A stretch of DNA of 16,459 nt from Cellvibrionaceae bacterium (GCA_021151525.1 JAGKXD010000089.1:1-16459), one strand, 5' to 3'; counted from the stretch's first letter, positions 1 through 6,665 are shown. The notes: a model not told the origin generated them from the sequence alone. Numbers and translations: made by a program.

Positions 1-10
1 GGATTAGGAA

Positions 11-493
11 ATGCAACAACTTTTAGCTAAATCTATTTTGTTTGTATGTGCTTTTTTGCCAAGTTTTGTTATGGCTGATTATGTAGATCAGGATGGTGTG
101 TTGCACACGGGAACTACGGGTTATCAGCAAAGTAGTGGTGGAAGTTTGGGGGCGTATACACCACCACCAACGGCTGCAACACAAGGCAGTACACCATCAG
201 CTGAGGCTATGAGGAGCAAAGAGTGTGGCGATAAACTGGGTGCGGCATATAATGCAAGGGGGCAGGCTCGTGCAACAGCATCGGACGATTACGCTCGTGA
301 ACTTCTTAAATGTCCTCTTGAGATATCAAAGGAGGTCAAACAGTCAGATGGGAGTGTGGTTACCTACACTCCATACAAAACTTGTGAAAACGGGCTGGCT
401 GCGTTGAAAACGGCAGCCATTGATGCGGCTGAAAGTAAATTTACACAAGCAATAAATGCTTTGCCTTCTTATTGTCCTCGTCCTCAGCAGTAA
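11..493 (+). CDS. Small secreted protein of unknown function
   Basis: I do not recognise this 160-residue protein. Residues 1-22 look like a Sec signal peptide: a Lys at 7, a hydrophobic core, then Val-Met-Ala before Asp23 as a plausible signal peptidase I site. The mature part starts with a short segment (DYVDQDGVLHTG) resembling the start of small periplasmic DUF4124-like proteins. A Ser/Gly/Pro/Thr-rich linker follows (about 40-65), then a helical region. The mature protein has four cysteines (72, 101, 125, 155), enough for two disulfides, which fits a periplasmic or secreted place. A GGA stretch just before the ATG serves as ribosome binding site. The next gene follows after about 50 bases without a terminator, so the two are probably co-transcribed. 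Base composition looks AT-richer than the core genes downstream. Confidence 0.7.
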   Translation: MQQLLAKSILFVCAFLPSFVMADYVDQDGVLHTGTTGYQQSSGGSLGAYTPPPTAATQGSTPSAEAMRSKECGDKLGAAYNARGQARATASDDYARELLKCPLEISKEVKQSDGSVVTYTPYKTCENGLAALKTAAIDAAESKFTQAINALPSYCPRPQQ

Positions 494-544
494 TTTTTTG
501 TACAGTAATTATGGTTCTTATTGCTAATAGCTAGGATGTTAAAA

Positions 545-1399
545 ATGGTTATAAATCGGATGAACTATAAATCTTCCCTTGTATGGGGATTTGCTTTAAT
601 ACTTCTTTGTTGTGTATTTGTTGTTAAAAGTTTTTTTTTAGATCGCAATGACCATACAAGTTTTACACAAGAAATAATCCCGAAAAGTTCCGTGGTGAAT
701 AAAAATTCAGTGATGAGTTTGGATGCGTCACATGATGTGACCGCTCAGAAGATAGGCTCTTCTGTGGTTATAGAGGAACCTTCTGGTTTAAGTCAAACTA
801 GAACTGCGGGCGGAACTCCAGCAGACAAAAATACATTGGAAAAGTGGTTTGAATCTAGAGGGCGATTTACGTCTGAATCTCTGACAGGCTATGAATCATA
901 TGATATCGAAACCCTGAAAAAACTTGTTGCGTCTGGTGATTTGAAGGCGATGAGCGTTTTAACCCGCTTTTATCTTTCCGAAAGATACTCGGGAGCTGAT
1001 GGTGGGGTTAAGGCGATGCAGCTTTCTAAATTTGCTGCCGCCTATGGGTCAATAGATGCTTTGCAAATGTATTCTGTGCTTTATGAAAATGCCAAACATG
1101 CTTTCACATCTCAAAAGTTAGCATATGATGATCTCGTGGAGGTTCTGGCGTGGAAAAATACTGCTGCTCTTCGAGGTGATATGACATGGAATAATGTGGG
1201 AAAGACTGATTTGGATAGCTCAGGTGTGGTTTTAACTGATCTCGATCGTGAGCGTATTGCTCAACGTTCGCAAGAAATTTATAACGAACTCCTAGCAGCT
1301 CGAAAAGAACTGGGTCTGGGGGAATTTGATAATTCTAGGCCTGTTGAAGCAGATCGTTTTTTTACGTATCTAGATGATTTTATGAAACCTAAAAAGTAG
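545..1399 (+). CDS. Membrane-anchored protein with Sel1-like helical repeats, function unknown
   Basis: The product is about 284 residues if translation starts at ATG 545, which I prefer because AGGA lies 8 bases upstream. A TTG at 521 and an ATG at 536 are in frame but poorly spaced from any Shine-Dalgarno. Residues about 10-32 form one hydrophobic segment, probably an uncleaved N-terminal anchor, followed by a polar low-complexity linker to about residue 95. The C-terminal half has helix pairs such as ETLKKLVASGDLKAMSVL and a following FAAAYGSIDALQMYSVLYE, which look like degenerate Sel1/TPR repeats, a protein-protein interaction fold. No catalytic motif is visible. With the preceding secreted protein it may form a small envelope-associated pair. 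It is followed by a strong terminator. Confidence 0.65.
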   Translation: MVINRMNYKSSLVWGFALILLCCVFVVKSFFLDRNDHTSFTQEIIPKSSVVNKNSVMSLDASHDVTAQKIGSSVVIEEPSGLSQTRTAGGTPADKNTLEKWFESRGRFTSESLTGYESYDIETLKKLVASGDLKAMSVLTRFYLSERYSGADGGVKAMQLSKFAAAYGSIDALQMYSVLYENAKHAFTSQKLAYDDLVEVLAWKNTAALRGDMTWNNVGKTDLDSSGVVLTDLDRERIAQRSQEIYNELLAARKELGLGEFDNSRPVEADRFFTYLDDFMKPKK

Positions 1400-1421
1400 T
1401 TTTTGTAAATAATCTTCCTTT

Positions 1422-1451
1422 AAAGGGTTACTTTTCTGTAACCCTTTTTTT
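1422..1451 (+). terminator. Rho-independent terminator after the two envelope genes
   Basis: A perfect 10-bp stem AAAGGGTTAC/GTAACCCTTT with a 6-base loop (TTTTCT) runs into a T tract. It lies 22 bases after the stop of the preceding gene and closes that transcription unit. Confidence 0.9.
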
Positions 1452-1627
1452 AATGCTCATTTAATAGCTTGCTCCTACTCTGCCTACGAATCCCTGCGCG
1501 AACACAATAAAGCGGCTATGACGCTGACGGATTGATTCGTTTTTTCGTTGTAATCCATCATTAAATTCTACCCATTTCTATTTTGATATTGATTATCCTG
1601 TGAACACTTAATCTGAGCGAGGTGTTT

Positions 1628-2437
1628 ATGAGCGATAAAATCATGCCCGTCCTTTTTGTCCCCCACGGTGGTGGACCCATGCCTCTATTGGGTGAGCCCA
1701 ATCACCGCGAACTTACAGCCTTTATGCAATCCGTAAGTGCTGATTTGCCGCATCCAAAAGCGATTTTGGTGATTACAGCGCATTGGGAAGAGTCAGTTGC
1801 CACCATTTCCAGCAGCCCTGCACCGGGTATGTTGTATGACTATTATGGCTTCCCTCCTGAGTCTTATAAGTTTACTTATCCTGCTGCGGGCAGCCCGGCC
1901 TTGGCTCAAGAGATTGCAGATTTGCTGGCGGAGCAGGGCATTAAATCGCAATTGGATGCCGGGCGGGATTTTGATCACGGTAGTTTTGTGCCGCTGATGC
2001 TGATGTACCCGCAAGCAGATATTCCGGTTGTGCAATTATCGCTGCTTAAAAGCCTGAACCCCGAGGCGCATATAGCCTTGGGCAGGGCACTCGCGCCTCT
2101 ACGTGAGCAAGGTGTTTTGATTTTGGGCTCGGGAATGTCTTTCCATAATATGCAGGCATTTTTTTCGGGGAACCCAGCCACGCCCGCGCGAAGCGAGCGT
2201 TTTGATGTCTGGCTGACAGAGACGTTAACTGATGCAAATCTCGCTCAAAGTGAAAAGAATGCGCGCATGATTGATTGGCAAAATGCACCTGAGGCGCGCT
2301 TCTGTCATCCGCGTGAAGAGCATTTGTTGCCTTTACATGTGTGCTTTGGTGCGGCTTCAGCTGCTTCGCCGGCTGCGGCAAAAATCTTTAGTGGCTTTCT
2401 GTTTGATACAAAAATATCCGCGTTTTTGTGGTCTTGA
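1628..2437 (+). CDS. ygiD: LigB-family extradiol dioxygenase, 4,5-DOPA dioxygenase-like (YgiD type)
   Basis: The 269-residue protein matches the class III extradiol ring-cleavage dioxygenase family (LigB fold), which opens catechol-type rings; bacterial YgiD and plant DODA cleave DOPA. Family blocks run in order: PHGGGPMPLLG with His13, ITAHWE with His52, DHGSFVPL with His117, GSGMSFHN with His173 and CHPREEHLLPLH with His227/His232. His13, His52, His173 and His232 are the likely metal and active-site residues by comparison with YgiD. Length is normal for the family (about 260-270). ATG 1628 has GAGG 5 bases upstream, so I choose it over the in-frame GTG at 1622. The protein has no signal peptide and is presumably cytoplasmic. 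It stands alone, without catechol-pathway neighbours, so the natural substrate is open. Confidence 0.88.
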   Translation: MSDKIMPVLFVPHGGGPMPLLGEPNHRELTAFMQSVSADLPHPKAILVITAHWEESVATISSSPAPGMLYDYYGFPPESYKFTYPAAGSPALAQEIADLLAEQGIKSQLDAGRDFDHGSFVPLMLMYPQADIPVVQLSLLKSLNPEAHIALGRALAPLREQGVLILGSGMSFHNMQAFFSGNPATPARSERFDVWLTETLTDANLAQSEKNARMIDWQNAPEARFCHPREEHLLPLHVCFGAASAASPAAAKIFSGFLFDTKISAFLWS

Positions 2438-2481
2438 AGTGTGCAAATCTATTGATTTAGCGCCACTTACTTAAAGTTTGA

Positions 2482-2517
2482 CTACACTCAGAGTTATTCG
2501 TGAAAATTTGAGTGTAG
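2482..2517 (+). promoter_or_regulatory. Perfect inverted repeat abutting the start of the response-regulator gene
   Basis: CTACACTCA (2482-2490) and TGAGTGTAG (2509-2517) are exact reverse complements with 18 bases between them, and the right arm ends at the base before ATG 2518. In RNA it would make a stem of 9 bp, extendable by one wobble and one A-U pair, covering the whole ribosome-binding region. In DNA it could be a dimeric operator. Which of the two it is cannot be told from sequence. Confidence 0.5.
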
Positions 2518-3780
2518 ATGCAAATGAAAAAAGTCTTGGTCGTTGAAGATAGCGATATGGTGATCAAAGTATTGCGTCATTTGATCGCGCCATATGCCGC
2601 TTATCAGGCGCTCTTTGCGGCCAATATGTTGCAAGCAAAAGAGCTTATTGACCAAAATCCTGACATTTTTGCCGCTTTGGTTGATTTGAATTTACCTGAT
2701 GCCCCAAACGGTGAAGTGGTTGATTATGTGCTTCAACAAAAAATCCCAGCCATTGTTCTCACCGGTAGTTACGACGAAAAAAAGCGCGAGCAGCTCTTTG
2801 CCAAAGGTATAGTGGATTACGTTACCAAGGAAGGGCGTTACGCGTACAACAAAGCGGTTGCCCTCATTCAGCGCTTGGAAAAAAATCAGCAAATAAATGT
2901 GTTGGTGGTTGATGATTCTGATATGTCGCGCAAGCATGTCAGCAATCTATTTCGCCGTCATTTGTTTAACGTCTTTGAAGCGAAGGATGGTGTGGATGCT
3001 ATTAAGCTCATGCTCGAAAATCCTGATATTAAGTTGCTCATCACTGATTACAATATGCCACGGATGGATGGTTTTGAATTAGTGAAAAATCTCCGTTACA
3101 AATACGATAAAACCGATTTGATTATGATTGGTGTTTCGGGCGAGAGTACTGAAGCCTTGTCAGCAAAATTTATTAAGCATGGCGCTAATGATTTTTTGCG
3201 TAAACCATTTCATCCCGAAGAGTTTTATTGCCGCATTATCCATAACATTGAATATTTAGAGTTGGTTGAGCAAATCACTAGCAATGCCCAGCGCGATCAT
3301 TTAACAGGCCTGTTTCATCGACACCATTTTTTCAATGCGGCTCGAGAGGTTTATCGCAGTGCTTTAGATAAGGCGACACCCTTGGCCTTAGCTGTGATTA
3401 ACGTGGATCGCTTTCGCGAGTTCAATGAAACTTATGGTCATGAATGGGGAGATGTTGCACTTAAGCATATTGCACAATCTTTAAATAATATGTTGGATCG
3501 ATTTTTAATTTGTCGTGCGGATGCCGATGATTTTTTTGTGCTGTTGCCCGGTTTTGATAACGAAAAAGCTATTGCGCTCATTAGTCGCGTGCGCCAATTG
3601 TTGTCAGCAGAGGCTTGTGTTGTTCGTGGTGAGTCTAAGCATTTTTGCTTTAGTGCCGGGGTTTGCAATGTTATGAAAGATGGCGTTGATGCTCAGATTA
3701 AAAGCGCCACTCATTTATTGCGTTTGGCAAAAGAAGCTGGAGGCAACATGGTATTGGGCGACGAAGATGCAAACGATTAG
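2518..3780 (+). CDS. PleD-like REC-REC-GGDEF response regulator with degenerate GGDEF site
   Basis: The 420-residue protein has two receiver domains and a GGDEF domain, the PleD arrangement. REC1 (about 4-122) has acidic residues Glu10/Asp11, phospho-acceptor Asp56, Thr82 and Lys104. REC2 (about 126-250) has Asp132/Asp133, Asp177 in TDYNMPRMDG, Ser207 and Lys229 in RKPF. Both look phosphorylatable. The GGDEF domain starts at DHLTGL (260-265) and keeps the NVDRFREFNETYGH block, but its signature at 335-339 reads DADDF instead of GGDEF. Both glycines needed for GTP binding are lost, and no RxxD inhibitory site precedes it. Cyclase activity is therefore unlikely; a c-di-GMP/GTP-sensing or protein-partner role is more plausible. 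No histidine kinase is adjacent. ATG 2524 is an alternative start; both have weak ribosome binding sites. Confidence 0.88.
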   Translation: MQMKKVLVVEDSDMVIKVLRHLIAPYAAYQALFAANMLQAKELIDQNPDIFAALVDLNLPDAPNGEVVDYVLQQKIPAIVLTGSYDEKKREQLFAKGIVDYVTKEGRYAYNKAVALIQRLEKNQQINVLVVDDSDMSRKHVSNLFRRHLFNVFEAKDGVDAIKLMLENPDIKLLITDYNMPRMDGFELVKNLRYKYDKTDLIMIGVSGESTEALSAKFIKHGANDFLRKPFHPEEFYCRIIHNIEYLELVEQITSNAQRDHLTGLFHRHHFFNAAREVYRSALDKATPLALAVINVDRFREFNETYGHEWGDVALKHIAQSLNNMLDRFLICRADADDFFVLLPGFDNEKAIALISRVRQLLSAEACVVRGESKHFCFSAGVCNVMKDGVDAQIKSATHLLRLAKEAGGNMVLGDEDAND

Positions 3781-4391
3781 TGGAGTTGAACTCTAAAGTA
3801 TCTATTCAGCAATAAGTTACCAAATCCGAACATGGCGCCGGCAATTGCGCCGTATAAATGAGCATCGTATGCTACGGCCACAGGTAGTAGCGATTGTATT
3901 TCAGTGGCCTGATAGTTTGGTTGATGTTCCACCGCAATTTTAGTGAAGAGTGCCGCAATCATAAGGCCGTTCAGCCAATAGGCGTGGCGTTTATTCAAAA
4001 TTAAACCCGCCACAAAAAATCCATGTATGGCGCCAGATAATCCAGCGTAGGTTTCGTATTCGGGATTTAGCCAATACACGCCTACACCGACTAGAGTACA
4101 GCAAAAAACAATTATCCCTAGTAGGCTGTATTGGGTGAAGGATGAGCTGAGCGCAGTTGCAAAAATGGCAAAAGCAGCAAGATTCATCAGTGTATGTGCC
4201 CAGCCAAAGTGCACTGTACTGCTTGTAATTAAACGCCAAAGTTCGCCTTGCGCTACGTATTTTCGCTCAAGACTTAAGAGTGGAAAAAAAGTATCAGGCA
4301 GTGTGGCAAAAATCACAATGATAGCCCCGAAAATGAGGCAGATAGTAACTTTGGCAGGAAACTTGAATAGCTTTGTGTGTGAGTGAGACAT
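3777..4391 (-). CDS. rrtA: Rhombosortase (rhomboid-family GlyGly-CTERM intramembrane serine protease)
   Basis: The 204-residue polytopic membrane protein is of the small rhomboid type. Catalytic features are Ser119 in YAGLSGAIHGF and His178 in DAHLYGAIAGA, the Ser-His dyad of rhomboids. An earlier conserved block GELWRLITSSTVHFGWAHTL (49-68) and the His66-x3-Asn70 pair are typical of rhombosortases, which remove C-terminal GlyGly-CTERM anchors from surface-bound exported proteins. About five or six hydrophobic segments are visible (15-31, 54-80, 90-107, 117-132, 139-155, 171-195). No candidate substrate is encoded in the window, which is normal because substrates are usually scattered. Its stop overlaps by 4 bases the stop of the convergent response-regulator gene. 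The Shine-Dalgarno is weak. The family-level rhomboid call is firm; the rhombosortase subtype is likely. Confidence 0.85.
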   Translation of the reverse strand: MSHSHTKLFKFPAKVTICLIFGAIIVIFATLPDTFFPLLSLERKYVAQGELWRLITSSTVHFGWAHTLMNLAAFAIFATALSSSFTQYSLLGIIVFCCTLVGVGVYWLNPEYETYAGLSGAIHGFFVAGLILNKRHAYWLNGLMIAALFTKIAVEHQPNYQATEIQSLLPVAVAYDAHLYGAIAGAMFGFGNLLLNRYFRVQLH

Positions 4392-4549
4392 TATTTCGGT
4401 AGTATGAAATCCAAACGCTAAAAAGTTGGCTTATAGTTAACACTATACAGCAAAACATAATGAATCTTTGGTATAAACCGCCGGCGGAGAGCGTGCCCCT
4501 CGCAGGTATAGCTTAATCATTACACACTAATAATATATTAGGCAGCAAC

Positions 4550-5437
4550 ATGGATTTTAAGCCCCTCAACGTAGACCTTCTTAAAAATGTATTTGATGCA
4601 TTGCCAGATGGCATTCTTATTGTCAGTGGTGGCCGTCAAATGGCTTACACCAATATTCGTTTCCGCGAGCTGTGGAATATTCCTCTGGATACTCATCTCG
4701 ATGATGAGGGGCGAGCGATTATGCAATACGCCTTGTCGCAGTTGGTTGATCCCGAAGGCTTTTTGCGAATCATAGAGTCACTGCATCAGACTCTTCAGTC
4801 ATTTGAGGATGAAATTCGTTTGCGCGATGGGCGCGTATTCAGAAGGCGTAGCGTTGCCTTTCAGGATCAGGATTTAGGACAATCGCGTATCTGGATTTTT
4901 ACCGATGTAACCTCAATTACCTATAGTCACATAGATGCGCTGACGGGCTTGTTAAATCGCAACAAGTTTGAACGCCATTTTTCATCATTGAGTGTGGCCG
5001 CCAGTTCTCATTCGGTGGTGGGAATAGCGCTCTTTGATCTCGATCATTTTAAATTATTTAATGATACCTACGGGCACGCCGCCGGGGATGATGTATTGCG
5101 CAAAGTGGGTAAGGTTTTGCTGACTCATTTGCAGCGTACGTCAGATGTGGGTTACCGCGTGGGCGGAGAAGAATTTTTCTTGCAGTATCACAGTCGTTCT
5201 CGTGAAGACGCCATTGATTTTATCAACAACATCCGCTGTGCGGTGGAGCAGTTGGCAATTCCTCATCGCGCAAATCCGCCGTTTGATTGTGTGACTATTT
5301 CTGGCGGCTTTGGTATTTGCACGCAGCCAAAGGCGCCAGAATTTATTTATCGTCAAATTGATGAAGCACTTTACAAATCTAAAGCCAATGGTCGAAATCA
5401 AATTACCTTGGTAGAGCTGGATGAGTTAAGTGTATAA
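4550..5437 (+). CDS. PAS-GGDEF diguanylate cyclase, apparently active
   Basis: The 295-residue soluble protein makes c-di-GMP from two GTP if active. An N-terminal PAS-like sensor (about 10-125) begins NVFDALPDGILIV. The GGDEF domain begins at DALTGLLNR (about 129) and has the metal-binding FDLDHFKLFNDTYGH block and an intact GGEEF signature at 205-209. An RxxD inhibitory site (Arg196-Asp199) lies exactly five residues before the signature, so feedback inhibition by c-di-GMP is expected. The C-terminal EALYKSKANGRNQI block is canonical. There are no membrane segments, so the signal sensed by the PAS domain is presumably cytosolic; no cofactor residue can be assigned. ATG 4550 has AGG 7 bases upstream. 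The stop lies one base from that of the convergent anti-sigma gene. Confidence 0.92.
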   Translation: MDFKPLNVDLLKNVFDALPDGILIVSGGRQMAYTNIRFRELWNIPLDTHLDDEGRAIMQYALSQLVDPEGFLRIIESLHQTLQSFEDEIRLRDGRVFRRRSVAFQDQDLGQSRIWIFTDVTSITYSHIDALTGLLNRNKFERHFSSLSVAASSHSVVGIALFDLDHFKLFNDTYGHAAGDDVLRKVGKVLLTHLQRTSDVGYRVGGEEFFLQYHSRSREDAIDFINNIRCAVEQLAIPHRANPPFDCVTISGGFGICTQPKAPEFIYRQIDEALYKSKANGRNQITLVELDELSV

Positions 5438-5438
5438 A

Positions 5439-5684
5439 TTATTGACGAGCTTTAATTCGCTTTAATACGGCCTCAGCATCCACTTCTGCGTGCCTAAATC
5501 CTTGAGAAAGCTGCGGCACTACTTGGGTAGTGATTTTTAGATGCTTCACAAAGCGACGGCAATTAGCGCACATCATTAAATGCACGCGAATTTTGAACGT
5601 GAGTTTTCCATCTGCTTGCTGATCGAGATAATCGCTCGCCAGAGTTGCCACCTGCTGGCATGTCAACAACTTGAACTTTAACAT
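5439..5684 (-). CDS. Zinc-finger (zf-HC2) anti-sigma factor
   Basis: The 81-residue protein carries the zinc-binding anti-sigma signature: Cys9, then His35-x3-Cys39-x2-Cys42 (VHLMMCANC). It should bind and hold back the ECF sigma factor encoded just before it. There is no membrane segment, so it is a soluble, possibly redox-responsive type rather than a membrane-anchored one. I place the start at the ATG whose first base is 5684: it has GGAG 8 bases upstream (5693-5696) and overlaps the end of the sigma gene by 7 bases (ATGTTAA). An in-frame start at 5786 would add 34 residues that only reread sigma coding sequence. The tight overlap points to translational coupling. Confidence 0.85.
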   Translation of the reverse strand: MLKFKLLTCQQVATLASDYLDQQADGKLTFKIRVHLMMCANCRRFVKHLKITTQVVPQLSQGFRHAEVDAEAVLKRIKARQ

Positions 5685-6313
5685 GTGCCAGTCTCCTGAT
5701 AACGGTCGATCACTTGCATAAGCATCAAGCGAGCACGGTGGACGAGTACGCGAACGTTGGCGGCGCTCACATGCAAAATTTCGCAAATTTCTTCAAAAGA
5801 TTGCTGCTCAATGTCGCGCAAAATAAAGGCTGCCTTTTGCGCGGGCGGCAGCAGTTCAAGGGTTTTATTGATGCAGCATTGCAACTGCTTTTCTTCTAAT
5901 AATTCATCGGGTGATTCGCAACCCCAAGTGGGTGTCGATGATTGCCAGTGTCCGTCACTTTTAAATTTGTTGCTATCCAAATAACTGCCGGGTACTTCGC
6001 CATCCAGCTCTTCCAGTGATACCTTGCGCGATTCGCGCCTTAAGCGCGCTTTTGCTTCATTGCTCACAATCGTAATTACCCAGGTTTTGAGCGATGAACG
6101 CTGCTCAAATTTTCCAATGTTTTTGTGAATGGCAACCCATGCATCTTGCACCACATCATCTGCAAAAGTATCACCGCAAATCGCGCGGGCAATGCAGAGC
6201 ATCGTATGTTGAAAACGGGAAATGATTTCACAAAATGCGCGATCATCTCCGGCAATCAGTGCGGCAATGAATGCTTGCTCATCCGTGTAATTTGGTGGTG
6301 GCGACATCGTCAT
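5678..6313 (-). CDS. ECF-family RNA polymerase sigma factor (sigma-70 family)
   Basis: The protein is 211 residues. Sigma region 2 spans about 25-95, with the core block DVVQDAWVAIHKNIGKF and the promoter-melting block SSLKTWVITIVSNEA. Region 4 spans about 150-205, with LPPAQKAAFILRDIEQQSFE followed by a helix-turn-helix ending NVRVLVHRARLML. There is no region 1 or 3, as expected for ECF factors. The linker between the domains is rather long and acidic (about 100-145). The downstream anti-sigma gene overlaps by 7 bases, so the pair is a standard regulator/antiregulator operon. ATG 6313 and an in-frame ATG at 6307 are both possible starts; neither has a strong Shine-Dalgarno. The regulon and inducing signal cannot be read from sequence. 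Confidence 0.92.
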   Translation of the reverse strand: MTMSPPPNYTDEQAFIAALIAGDDRAFCEIISRFQHTMLCIARAICGDTFADDVVQDAWVAIHKNIGKFEQRSSLKTWVITIVSNEAKARLRRESRKVSLEELDGEVPGSYLDSNKFKSDGHWQSSTPTWGCESPDELLEEKQLQCCINKTLELLPPAQKAAFILRDIEQQSFEEICEILHVSAANVRVLVHRARLMLMQVIDRYQETGTC

Positions 6314-6367
6314 TATTCTGGCTCAGCCTTAAGGTGGGCGCAGATTACCATAAGACATCCCCTGAGT

Positions 6368-6397
6368 ATTAGAGATGCGGGACACGGATTTGTTACA
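6368..6397 (-). promoter_or_regulatory. Possible ECF-type autoregulated promoter of the sigma/anti-sigma operon
   Basis: On the minus strand, TGTAAC (6397-6392) resembles the AAC-containing -35 elements of ECF promoters. It is followed 18 bases later by TCTAAT (6373-6368) as a possible -10. This would give a 5' leader of about 50 bases. It is a motif match by eye only. Confidence 0.3.
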
Positions 6398-6536
6398 GTT
6401 TTGGGATGAATTGAAATTTTGCTGGCTATCAAGGGCTCCGCTTTTTATACTCGCCGACCTGCCTTAAACGGCAGCTTTTAAAGATTGCACATTAAGATCT
6501 CCTGTTGAATGTGGCACAGCGACGGCAGTAGTAGGC

Positions 6537-6596
6537 AAAGTCATGTGAAAAAAGCGCAGCTTATTGCAATAAGTGAGCATTTTTACGCATGACTTT
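6537..6596 (+). promoter_or_regulatory. Large imperfect hairpin in the thrS leader
   Basis: The outer stem is a perfect 9-bp repeat, AAAGTCATG (6537-6545) with CATGACTTT (6588-6596). Inside, AAAAA (6548-6552) pairs with TTTTT (6580-6584), GC (6554-6555) with GC (6577-6578), and CTTAT (6560-6564) with ATAAG (6569-6573) around a TGCA loop. The apical part CTTATTGCAATAAG is a perfect DNA palindrome. No T tract follows, so it is not a terminator. By position it could be the upstream arm of a two-hairpin ThrRS operator, as in the E. coli thrS leader. Confidence 0.6.
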
Positions 6597-6644
6597 AACG
6601 CCCTAATGCCTAGCAGCCGGTTCAGCTGGATTACTAAACATCAA

Positions 6645-6665
6645 GTGACCTTTGGTAGGGGTCAC
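6645..6665 (+). promoter_or_regulatory. Putative ThrRS operator: stem-loop mimicking the tRNA-Thr(GGU) anticodon arm
   Basis: GTGACC (6645-6650) pairs perfectly with GGTCAC (6660-6665). With the U6651-G6659 wobble as closing pair the loop has seven bases, UUGGUAG: U at positions 32 and 33, GGU at 34-36 and A at 37. This is a Thr anticodon with the universal U33 and A37. A bacterial tRNA-Thr(GGU) loop is UUGGUAA, from memory. The stem ends 8 bases before the AAGGA ribosome binding site (6673-6677) of thrS. E. coli ThrRS is known to bind such a mimic in its own mRNA and block 30S binding; the same is inferred here. Confidence 0.65.

Noticed and set aside
1486..1540. ACGAATC/GATTCGT inverted repeat followed by T residues, considered as a second terminator.
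   Set aside because: The 41-base loop is too long and the stem too weak, and a much better terminator ends at 1451.
4478..4487. CCGCCGGCGG palindrome and two GGTATA copies before the cyclase gene.
   Set aside because: They are short and isolated, with no promoter elements at matching spacing.
5685..5786. A 34-residue N-terminal extension of the anti-sigma factor.
   Set aside because: It only rereads the sigma gene in another frame, and a GGAG-preceded ATG at 5684 fits the family start.
6614..6628. A mini hairpin CAGC/GCTG with loop CGGTTCA in the thrS leader, also containing GGT.
   Set aside because: The stem has only 4 bp and GGT is not at the anticodon positions of the loop, so it does not mimic a Thr anticodon arm.
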